Source: JAFGED01 sp964551295 (lineage in GTDB: Bacteria > Chloroflexota > Anaerolineae > B4-G1). From it: DNA of 39,011 nt. Both the position numbers and the translations under genes were made by a program. Below the pieces are notes generated by a model. The model searched no databases. It had not been told where the DNA came from and saw only the letters and a list, made by a program, of their open reading frames with translations. The stretch is from NCBI GenBank assembly GCA_964551295.1, contig CAZKDJ010000012.1:1-39011 (forward strand), in the 5' to 3' direction. The stretch's first letter is position 1; each line of letters starts with the position of its first letter. This document shows positions 32,096 to 39,011 of the stretch, piece by piece.

Positions 32096-33130
32096 ATGTC
32101 AGAAACACTGATTGAAGTCAAAGGTCTGAAAATCCACTTTTTCACCGACGAAGGTGTGGTGCACGCCGTCGACGGCATGGATCTGATCGTCGAACGCGGC
32201 AAGACGCTATCCCTGGTGGGCGAGAGTGGCTGCGGCAAAAGCGTTGCCTGCCGGTCTCTGATGCAAATCGTGGACTCGCCCGGCAAGATCGCCTCTGGCG
32301 AGATACTGTATCATCGCAGTGTGGGAGATGGCTTTGACGAAATCATCGACATTGCCAAGCTAAAACCCACGGGTCGGCAAATCCGCGCTATCCGTGGCAA
32401 AGAGATTTCGATGATCTTTCAGGAGCCAATGACCTCCCTCAGCCCGATGTATACGGTGGGTAACCAGATCACGGAGGCCATCCGGCTGCACACCAAGGTA
32501 ACCAAGCAAGAAGCCCGGCAAATGGCCATCGATCTGCTGGACAAGGTGGATATCCCCAAACCAGAGCGGTTAGTGGAAGAGTACCCTTTCCGTCTATCAG
32601 GAGGGATGCGCCAACGCGCAATGATCGCTATAGCGCTTTCCTGCAACCCAACCCTGCTGATTGCCGATGAGCCGACAACGGCTCTGGACGTGACCACCCA
32701 GGCGAACATCCTGGATCTGATGTTGGGCCTGCAGAAGCAATATCACATGGCCCTGTTGTTCATCACCCACGATCTGGGCGTGGTGGCCGAGATAGCCGAC
32801 GATGTGGCGGTGATGTATCTCGGGAGGATCGTCGAAAGAAGCGATGTTGACACGGTCTTTAACGCGCCCAAACATCCCTACACCCAGGCACTGCTGCGTT
32901 CTATCCCCAAGGTCGCCATGATGCGTGAAGAGCTCGACCCGATCAAGGGCATGGTGCCGAGCCCTTACCACCGACCCGGTGGCTGCCCCTTCCACCCGCG
33001 CTGCGCCAAGGCCTTTGCTGCATGCAGGACGATCGCACCTTCGGTCACGCAGCTGGGTGAAAACCACACGGTGCGGTGCCTGCTTTATGAGGACCTCGCC
33101 GGCAATAAGGTTACGGAGCAATCACTATGA
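32096..33130 (+). CDS. ABC transporter ATPase, DppD/OppD type
   Basis: Walker A GESGCGKS, the Q-loop FQEPMTSLSP, signature LSGGMRQR, Walker B LLIADEPTTALD and the H-loop FITHDLGV are all present. The C-terminal oligopeptide-transporter extension has CPFHPRC. It pairs with the next ATPase; the start of that gene overlaps its stop (ATGA). Confidence 0.93.
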   Translation: MSETLIEVKGLKIHFFTDEGVVHAVDGMDLIVERGKTLSLVGESGCGKSVACRSLMQIVDSPGKIASGEILYHRSVGDGFDEIIDIAKLKPTGRQIRAIRGKEISMIFQEPMTSLSPMYTVGNQITEAIRLHTKVTKQEARQMAIDLLDKVDIPKPERLVEEYPFRLSGGMRQRAMIAIALSCNPTLLIADEPTTALDVTTQANILDLMLGLQKQYHMALLFITHDLGVVAEIADDVAVMYLGRIVERSDVDTVFNAPKHPYTQALLRSIPKVAMMREELDPIKGMVPSPYHRPGGCPFHPRCAKAFAACRTIAPSVTQLGENHTVRCLLYEDLAGNKVTEQSL

Positions 33131-34239
33131 TTGATCAAGTCCAAGCCCTTCAAAATACGACGCACCCCGGTGCGCCGCCATCTGTTGCGGCGCAATCTAT
33201 CGCGACGCAGATGAAGGATGATAGTCTCTTGCTAGAGGTCAACAACCTGAAGATGTACTTTTCCATCACCCGCGGCATCTTTGCGCGCGTCAAAGGCTAC
33301 ACCAAGGCCGCGGACGACGTGAGCTTTTTCATTCGCAAGGGCGAGACGTTAGGACTGGTTGGGGAAAGTGGTTGTGGCAAGACGACCATCGGACGCTGCA
33401 TTGCGCGGGCTTACGCCCCTACGGCAGGCGAGATTCTCTACCGGCAGGCCGATAGTTCCGTGGTGGACCTGGCCAAGCTCGAGGGCGAGGAGGTGCGGCC
33501 CTACCGCAAGGACATCCGCATGATTTTCCAGGACCCTTACTCCTCGCTCAACCCGCGCATGACCGTGTTCGAGCTGATCAGCGAGGTGCTCAAGGTCAAC
33601 AAGCTGGTCAAGCCTGCCCAGATGAAAGAGCACGTGGAATATCTGCTCGAACGCGTTGGCCTGCGTCTAGAGTACATGCAGCGTTACCCGCATGCCTTCT
33701 CCGGTGGTGAGCGCCAGCGCATCGGCATCGCCCGCGCGTTGATCACCAACCCGCGCCTGGTGATATGCGACGAGGCCGTCTCGGCGTTGGACGTCTCCAT
33801 CCGGGCGCAGATCCTCAACCTGCTGGAGGAACTCCAGGCCGATTTCGACCTGACCTACCTGTTCATCTCCCACGATCTGAGCGTCATCCGCCACATCTGC
33901 GACCGCATCGTGGTCATGTACGTGGGCAAGGTGGTCGAGGTAGCCGACGGTATTGAGCTATTCCTCAACCCCCGGCATCCCTACACCGAGGCACTCATGT
34001 CGGCGGTGCCCGTCACCAATCCCAGGGCCCGCAAGGCCGGTGCGCGCATTCGTCTGCACGGCGAGGTTGCAGATCCATCCAACCCGCCCTCGGGCTGCTA
34101 CTTTCATCCCCGCTGCCGGTACGCGCAGACCGTCTGCGCGCAGGACGAACCCACCCTCCGCAGGCTGGATGGCGGCCGGTACGTCGCCTGCCACTTTGCC
34201 GAGGAATTGGGCCTGCGCGGCGCGACGATGGAGCAATAG
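33127..34239 (+). CDS. ABC transporter ATPase, DppF/OppF type
   Basis: Walker A GESGCGKTT, Q-loop FQDPYSSLNPRM, signature FSGGERQR, Walker B LVICDEAVSALD and H-loop FISHDLSV. The Walker B region has DEA instead of the more common DEP, a mild change outside the catalytic glutamate. A 30-residue N-terminal extension precedes the ATPase core. The C-terminus (CYFHPRCRYAQ) is that of the OppF family. It is translationally coupled to the preceding ATPase and is followed 15 bases later by yicI. Confidence 0.93.
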   Translation: MIDQVQALQNTTHPGAPPSVAAQSIATQMKDDSLLLEVNNLKMYFSITRGIFARVKGYTKAADDVSFFIRKGETLGLVGESGCGKTTIGRCIARAYAPTAGEILYRQADSSVVDLAKLEGEEVRPYRKDIRMIFQDPYSSLNPRMTVFELISEVLKVNKLVKPAQMKEHVEYLLERVGLRLEYMQRYPHAFSGGERQRIGIARALITNPRLVICDEAVSALDVSIRAQILNLLEELQADFDLTYLFISHDLSVIRHICDRIVVMYVGKVVEVADGIELFLNPRHPYTEALMSAVPVTNPRARKAGARIRLHGEVADPSNPPSGCYFHPRCRYAQTVCAQDEPTLRRLDGGRYVACHFAEELGLRGATMEQ

Positions 34240-34254
34240 AGGCAAGGAAAAACG

Positions 34255-36588
34255 ATGAAATTCACCAACGGTAGCTGGCTGCTGCGTCCAGGCGTCACGC
34301 CTCACTACCCCATGCGCGTGTACAAAGTCGAGACTGAGCCGGATGCATTGATGGTCTACGGTCCAACCGGGCGTTTGACCCATCGCGGCGACACACACGA
34401 TATGCCCCTGCTGACGGCGCGGTTTTCGTCTCCGATGATCGACGTCATCCGCGTGCAGGTTATCCATCACAAGGGGGGGCAGCCCCGGAAACCCGAATTC
34501 GAGCTGGAGGCGCAGCCGCCTCCAGAGGTAGAGATCCACGACGACGCACAGGCAGCCACGTTGACCAGCGGCCGCTTGACCGTGCGCGTGGAGAAGGAAG
34601 GCGACTGGAAGGTCGAGTTCAAGGATGGCGAGCAGGTCATCACCAGCAGTGGTTGGCGAGGCATGGGATTCATCGACACTGTAGAAGGGCGATACATCCA
34701 AGAGCAGCTTTCCTTAGGCGTGGGCGAGTGCGTCTATGGCCTGGGCGAGCGCTTTACCCCTTTTGTCAAGAACGGCCAGAGTGTGGATATATGGAACGAG
34801 GACGGCGGCACCAACAGCGACACAGCTTACAAGAACATCCCGTTCTACCTCACCAACCGGGGTTACGGTGTGTTCGTCAATCACCCAGAGCGGGTATCCT
34901 TCGAGAGTGCGTCAGAGAACGTCGAGCGGGTGCAGTTCAGCGTGCCGGGGGAGATTCTGGAGTATTTCCTGATCTATGGCCCCTCGCCCAAGGAAGTGCT
35001 GGAAAAATACACCGCCCTGACGGGACGCCCGGCGCTGCCGCCGGCGTGGTCATTTGGCCTGTGGCTCTCCACCTCGTTCACCGCCGACTACGACGAGGAC
35101 ACGGTCGCCGACTTGATCCAGGGCATGGCGGATCACGACCTGCCGTTGCACGTGTTCCATTTTGACTGCTTTTGGATGAAAGCGTTCCACTGGTGCAATT
35201 TCGCGTGGGATGACCGATTTTTCCCCGATCCCGAAGCGATGTTGGAGCGACTGAAGGCGCGCGGTCTGCACATTTGTGTATGGATCAACCCCTACATCGC
35301 CCAGCAATCGGCGCTCTTCGATGAGGCGGTGGAACGAGGATACCTGCTCAAGCGGCCAAACGGCGACGTGTGGCAGTGGGACAGATGGCAGGCGGGGATG
35401 GGCATCGTGGACTTTACCAACCCCGATGCGCGTCGCTGGTTCAGCGACAAGCTGCGCGCGCTGGTGGATATGGGCGTGGACTGCTTCAAGACCGACTTTG
35501 GCGAGCGCATCCCGACCGACGTGGTCTACTTCGACGGCTCAGATCCGGTCAAGATGCACAACTATTATCCCTATCTGTACAACAAAACGGTGTTCGAGAT
35601 GCTGGAACAAGAGCAGGGCCAGGGCGAGGCGGTCGTCTTTGCCCGGTCAGCCACGACCGGCTGCCAACAGTTCCCCGTCCACTGGGGTGGAGATAACGCA
35701 TCGACCTTTGAATCGATGGCCGAGAGCCTGCGCGGTGGTCTGTCGCTCGGTCTATCGGGCTTTGGCTTCTGGAGCCACGACATTGGTGGCTTCGAGGGCA
35801 CTCCACCGGCAGCCCTGTATAAGCGTTGGTGCGCGTTCGGCCTGCTTTCCTCACACAGCCGTCTCCACGGCAACCCGACCTATCGCGTCCCGTGGCTGTT
35901 CGACGAGGAAGCGGTCGACGTGCTGCGCTTGTTCACCAAGCTCAAGTGCCGCCTGATGCCGTATCTGTACGCCCAAGCGCGCGATGCCGCGCAGAAAGGG
36001 CTTCCCATGATGCGGGCGATGATGCTCGAGTTCCCCGACGATCCGGCCTGTGACTATCTCGACCGCCAGTACATACTGGGCGACTCGCTCCTCGTCGCGC
36101 CCGTCTTTTCATACGATGGCAACGTCACGTACTATGTGCCGCAGGGACGCTGGACGAACTATATCACCGGAGAGGTTGTTGAGGGTCCGCGCTGGGCGCG
36201 CGAGGCGCACAACTTTATGAGCTTGCCGCTGATGGTGCGGCCCAATTCCGTCATCGCCATGGGCAGCCGTGAGGATCGTCCCGATTACGACTATGGCGAC
36301 GGGGTCACCCTGCAGGTGTACGAACTGGCGGACGGGGAGCGGGCCACCGCCGTCATTCCTTCCCTTACCGGCGACGTGGACGTGACGTTCGAGGTGCGGC
36401 GCGAGGGACGCACGATAACGGTGGAGCCGCACGGGGCGTCCAAACGGTGGCAGCTATTGCTGGTGGGCATCCCATCGGTCGCCTCTGTGGAGGGTAGGAC
36501 GGCGGAAAGCACGCAGCGGGGCACGCTGGTGACGCCGGCGGATGGCGCGGAAGGTCTGAGCATTCTGCTGCATGGGCACTCTGAATGA
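34255..36588 (+). CDS. yicI: Alpha-xylosidase, GH31 (YicI type)
   Basis: YicI removes alpha-1,6-linked xylose from xyloglucan fragments and isoprimeverose. FHFDCFWMKAFHWCNFAWD is the family-specific signature. The nucleophile Asp414 is in CFKTDFGERIPTD and the acid/base Asp480 in WGGDNASTFESMAESLRGG; both sit two residues from the E. coli numbers. 777 residues match. There is no signal peptide, so the enzyme is cytoplasmic and acts on imported substrate. Start ATG follows AAGGA. It is the last gene of the operon and closes just before the 23-bp repeat array. Confidence 0.93.
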   Translation: MKFTNGSWLLRPGVTPHYPMRVYKVETEPDALMVYGPTGRLTHRGDTHDMPLLTARFSSPMIDVIRVQVIHHKGGQPRKPEFELEAQPPPEVEIHDDAQAATLTSGRLTVRVEKEGDWKVEFKDGEQVITSSGWRGMGFIDTVEGRYIQEQLSLGVGECVYGLGERFTPFVKNGQSVDIWNEDGGTNSDTAYKNIPFYLTNRGYGVFVNHPERVSFESASENVERVQFSVPGEILEYFLIYGPSPKEVLEKYTALTGRPALPPAWSFGLWLSTSFTADYDEDTVADLIQGMADHDLPLHVFHFDCFWMKAFHWCNFAWDDRFFPDPEAMLERLKARGLHICVWINPYIAQQSALFDEAVERGYLLKRPNGDVWQWDRWQAGMGIVDFTNPDARRWFSDKLRALVDMGVDCFKTDFGERIPTDVVYFDGSDPVKMHNYYPYLYNKTVFEMLEQEQGQGEAVVFARSATTGCQQFPVHWGGDNASTFESMAESLRGGLSLGLSGFGFWSHDIGGFEGTPPAALYKRWCAFGLLSSHSRLHGNPTYRVPWLFDEEAVDVLRLFTKLKCRLMPYLYAQARDAAQKGLPMMRAMMLEFPDDPACDYLDRQYILGDSLLVAPVFSYDGNVTYYVPQGRWTNYITGEVVEGPRWAREAHNFMSLPLMVRPNSVIAMGSREDRPDYDYGDGVTLQVYELADGERATAVIPSLTGDVDVTFEVRREGRTITVEPHGASKRWQLLLVGIPSVASVEGRTAESTQRGTLVTPADGAEGLSILLHGHSE

Positions 36589-36607
36589 TGGAAATGTCTT
36601 CTCCCTC

Positions 36608-36770
36608 CCCCCTATGCGCGTACTCGCGCACCCCCTATGCGCGTACTCGCGCACCCCCTATGCGCGTACTCGCGCACCCCCTATGCGCGTACTCGCGCAC
36701 CCCCCATGCGCGTACTCGCGCACCCCCCATGCGCGTACTCGCGCACCCCTATGCGCGTACTCGCGCACCC
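36608..36770. repeat. Seven tandem 23-bp units, each a hairpin
   Basis: ATGCGCGTACTCGCGCA starts at 36614, 36637, 36660, 36683, 36706, 36729 and 36751, so the period is 23 (once 22). Units are joined by runs of five or six C with or without T. Each unit contains TGCGCG-TACT-CGCGCA, a 6-bp stem with a 4-base loop. There are no spacers. All three forward frames are open through it because 23 is not a multiple of three; these frames are not genes. Confidence 0.9.
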
Positions 36771-36881
36771 CCCTCCCGCGAGGGGAAGGGAAACTATTCC
36801 TCCCCCGGCGGAGGAGGCTAGGCAGAGGCAGCACATCCGGTCCCTCCCCCCGTGGTAGGAGAGGTTAGGTGGGGGGGCGCC

Positions 36882-37832
36882 CTACGGCCCGGCGAAGCGG
36901 AACTCGAGCGACGGCGTTGCGGCCCACTCCAAGAGCTCTTCGAAGGTCGGCGCCGCCGGCTGCCCCCGGTAAGTGTACAGCGCCTCCAAGAAGGCGGGGA
37001 GCGCGTCTATCTCGATCACGCGCGGCTCTCCCTCGATGCCGCCCAGCTCCGCCGCCTTGGCGACGGCATCCTCCGGCAGGCCCAGCGCATCCACCAATCC
37101 CGAGTCCAGCGCCTGCCGCCCGGTATAGACGCTGCCGTCGGCCAGCTCGCGCACTGTCTCTTCCGGCAGGTCACGTCCCTCGGCCACGACAGCCACGAAC
37201 TCGTCGTAGGCCTCGTCGATGATGGTCTGCCAGTAAGCCTGCTCCTCCTCGGTCATGTCGCGGAACAGGCTGCCGATATCCTTGCGCGGCCCCGAGGTGA
37301 TAACGACCACGTCCACGCCGATCTCGTCCAGCAGCTCGTCGGCGTTGATGAACTGGCTGATGACGCCGATAGAGCCGGTCAGCGTGTCGGGATGAGCGAC
37401 GACATAATCGGCGCCACAGGCGATGTAATAGCCTCCCGATGCAGCCATCTCGTCCATCCACACGACGACGGGCTTTTCAAAGTCCTCGATCATGTGATAG
37501 ATCTGGTTGGAGGCCACCACACTGCCGCCGGGACTGTTGATGCGCAGGACAACCGCCTTGACGTCGGGATCGCCGGCCGCCTGGGTCAACTGGTTGTCCA
37601 CCAGGCCGGGCGTGATGCCCATCGTGGAAAAAGAGTCGGCGGGGTCGCTGGTGATGGCACCGTCGAGTCGGATCACGGCCACGGCCGGGCCAGTGGGGAT
37701 TGGCCCCCCTCCCTCGGCCAAGAGTCCCAGGCCGGCCACCGACAGGAAGCAGGTGCTCACGCAGGCACACACCGGCAGCGAAAAGCCAAGAATAAAGGCT
37801 AGGAATACCCATAGGATGTTGCGTTCTTTCAT
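36882..37832 (-). CDS. sppA: Signal peptide peptidase SppA-like protease, membrane-bound
   Basis: SppA degrades cleaved signal peptides in the membrane. The short form here has one N-terminal helix (LWVFLAFILGFSLPVCACVS), LRINSPGGSVVASNQI, the nucleophile serine in MAASGGYYIACGAD, LTGSIGVI, and the lysine in SGPRKDIGSLF. The start at 37832 is preceded by GGAGGGAGAA; an in-frame ATG at 37844 is the other option. Tail residues after about 270 are not typical of the family. It lies downstream of tyrS on the same strand. Confidence 0.9.
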   Translation of the reverse strand: MKERNILWVFLAFILGFSLPVCACVSTCFLSVAGLGLLAEGGGPIPTGPAVAVIRLDGAITSDPADSFSTMGITPGLVDNQLTQAAGDPDVKAVVLRINSPGGSVVASNQIYHMIEDFEKPVVVWMDEMAASGGYYIACGADYVVAHPDTLTGSIGVISQFINADELLDEIGVDVVVITSGPRKDIGSLFRDMTEEEQAYWQTIIDEAYDEFVAVVAEGRDLPEETVRELADGSVYTGRQALDSGLVDALGLPEDAVAKAAELGGIEGEPRVIEIDALPAFLEALYTYRGQPAAPTFEELLEWAATPSLEFRFAGP

Positions 37833-37844
37833 TTCTCCCTCCAT

Positions 37845-37923
37845 GTTGGTAGACTGGTAGACCAGTACACCGGTAAATTGGTAGCTGGTCTCCTACCAAT
37901 CTGCCAAATACCAGTTTACCAAT
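37845..37923. repeat. Degenerate TGGTA-rich repeat between tyrS and sppA
   Basis: On the minus strand the tyrS TAG is followed by ATTGGTAAACTGGTA and more TTGGTAG-like units, with palindromic parts (ACTGGTCTACCAGT). It is similar in style to the AGATTGG heptamer arrays. Confidence 0.45.
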
Positions 37924-39009
37924 CTACTGACTAACGAGCCGCACGAAGCGACGTTTGCCAACTTGCAGAATTCTTTCCCCAGCCTCGTCGGCCTCAAGCT
38001 CCACCTCGATGCTTTCGATCCGCTCGCCGTCCAACTTGACCGCGCCCTGCTGAACCAGGCGGCGGGCCTGGCTCTTGCTGGGGGCGAACTCGGCGGCGTA
38101 GATGATGTCCACCACGTTGGTCGGGCCTTTGAGAGCGAGCGTCGGCATATCCTCCGGCAGCTTGCGCTCCTGGTGCACGCGCTCGAAATGATCAGCAGCC
38201 CGGTCGGCGGCCTCGTCGCCGTCAAAGATCGAGACGATCTCCCAGGCCAGCTTCTTCTTCGCCTCCATCGGGTGTACCTCGCTTCGCTCCACCGCGCCCA
38301 ACAGCTCGTCGATCTGCTCCGGCGTCCAGCGGGTGACCAACTCGAACCAGTTGCGCATCGCCGAATCGGGGATGGACATGGTTTTGCCATACTTGTCCTC
38401 CGGCGCTTCGTCTATGCCAACGTAGTTGCCCGTGCTCTTGGACATGCGCTCAGTTCCGTCGGTTCCAACGAGGATAGGGAAGGTGAGACAGATTTGGGGC
38501 TTCTGTCCAAAGGCTTCCTGCAACTTGCGGCCCGCCAGTAGATTGAAGAGTTGCTCGGTCGCACCTAGTTGAACGTCGGTCTCTAGGGCTACAGCATCGT
38601 ACCCCTGCATTAGTGCGTAGAAGAACTCGTGTAACCAGATAGGTTCACCTCTCTCGTGTCGCTTGGCAAAGTTGTCGCGGACCAGGAACTGCTGAACGGT
38701 GAAATTGGCTGCCAGACCAATGACGTCCTCGAAGGTCAGGTTAGCCAGCCACTCGGCATTGTAACGAACTTTGGTCTTCTCGGAATCGAGAACCCGAAAG
38801 GCCTGTTGCGTATATGTCCTGGCGTTATCGGCCAGCTTCTCAGCACTGAGGCGTGGCCTGCCTCTGTCCTTGTCGGAGGGATCGCCGACCAGTCCAGTGA
38901 AGTTGCCGATGAGGAACGTGGTCTCGTGGCCCAGTTCCTGGAACTGGCGCAGCTTGCGCATGGTGACGGTGTGACCCAGGTGGATATCGGGGGCGGTAGG
39001 GTCGTAACC
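37924..39009 (-). CDS. tyrS: Tyrosyl-tRNA synthetase, 5'-truncated at the window edge
   Basis: TyrS charges tRNA-Tyr. The frame reaches the window end with GYDPTAPDIHLGHTVTMRK, which holds the HIGH motif (HLGH); about 35 N-terminal residues lie outside. KMSKS appears as RMSKSTGNYV. The last 65 residues (SKSQARRLVQQGAVKLDG) are an S4 tRNA-binding domain. The sequence LHEFFYALMQGYDAVAL and the tail fit the TyrZ-like bacterial type. Its TAG stop runs straight into a repeat. Confidence 0.93.
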   Translation of the reverse strand, partial: GYDPTAPDIHLGHTVTMRKLRQFQELGHETTFLIGNFTGLVGDPSDKDRGRPRLSAEKLADNARTYTQQAFRVLDSEKTKVRYNAEWLANLTFEDVIGLAANFTVQQFLVRDNFAKRHERGEPIWLHEFFYALMQGYDAVALETDVQLGATEQLFNLLAGRKLQEAFGQKPQICLTFPILVGTDGTERMSKSTGNYVGIDEAPEDKYGKTMSIPDSAMRNWFELVTRWTPEQIDELLGAVERSEVHPMEAKKKLAWEIVSIFDGDEAADRAADHFERVHQERKLPEDMPTLALKGPTNVVDIIYAAEFAPSKSQARRLVQQGAVKLDGERIESIEVELEADEAGERILQVGKRRFVRLVSQ

Positions 39010-39011
39010 AC

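Noticed and set aside
36608..36770. CRISPR array
   Set aside because: The 23-bp units are head to tail with no spacers and no cas genes nearby.
36572..36868. Open frames of 73-98 codons in all three forward frames
   Set aside because: They exist only because a 23-bp repeat has no stop in any frame; no ribosome site or family match.
36852..37802. 316-codon plus-strand frame antisense to sppA
   Set aside because: SppA motifs are on the other strand; this frame shows none.

Overview
The window looks like chromosomal DNA of an uncultured Chloroflexota bacterium, probably Anaerolineae-like. This is inferred from high GC coding sequence, threonine/proline-rich envelope proteins with one N-terminal membrane helix, short secreted proteins ending in a YLPLVLR-type tail, and heptamer and MITE-like repeats at gene borders. 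No rRNA or phylogenetic marker tree was available, so the placement is tentative.

Layout. 1-2400: 3' part of a type IIA topoisomerase A subunit and a zinc-ribbon/cold-shock fusion. 2401-3714: repeats, a DinB-like pseudogene split by a MITE, and an aldehyde:ferredoxin oxidoreductase tail fragment. 3715-6656: fabF-fabH and an SRPBCC protein. 6849-9677 (minus): two secreted proteins, miaA and yraN. 9787-14808: a group 2 glycosyltransferase split by a second MITE, two AT-richer minus-strand genes, a frameshifted PP-loop tRNA thiolase, a cupin and rfbB. 14993-18858: a membrane-anchored TPR protein, a LAGLIDADG endonuclease with an HTH domain, tRNA-Leu(CAA), and two related single-helix envelope proteins. 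18962-25519: an aminotransferase, a GH4 glycosidase, a HAMP/adenylyl cyclase, a TP-rich protein and an M23/SH3 protein. 25609-36588: two adjacent MITEs, then a LacI regulator with promoter and palindromic operator, an Opp/Dpp-type ABC transporter (binding protein, two permeases, two ATPases) and a YicI-type alpha-xylosidase. 36608-39011: a 7-unit 23-bp repeat array, sppA and the 5'-truncated tyrS.

How the genes work together. The clearest functional unit is lacI-ABC-yicI. It reads as a regulated system that imports an alpha-xyloside, probably a xyloglucan-type oligosaccharide, and trims it inside the cell. FabH and FabF start and extend fatty acids and are translationally coupled.

The most distinctive feature is mobile-repeat activity and gene decay. 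Four copies of one MITE family (ends GTATC...GATAC) are visible, two of them with perfect 8-bp target duplications. Precise removal of a MITE restores the reading frame of the DinB-like gene and, for a different element, of the glycosyltransferase. In all, six genes appear broken or reduced to fragments.
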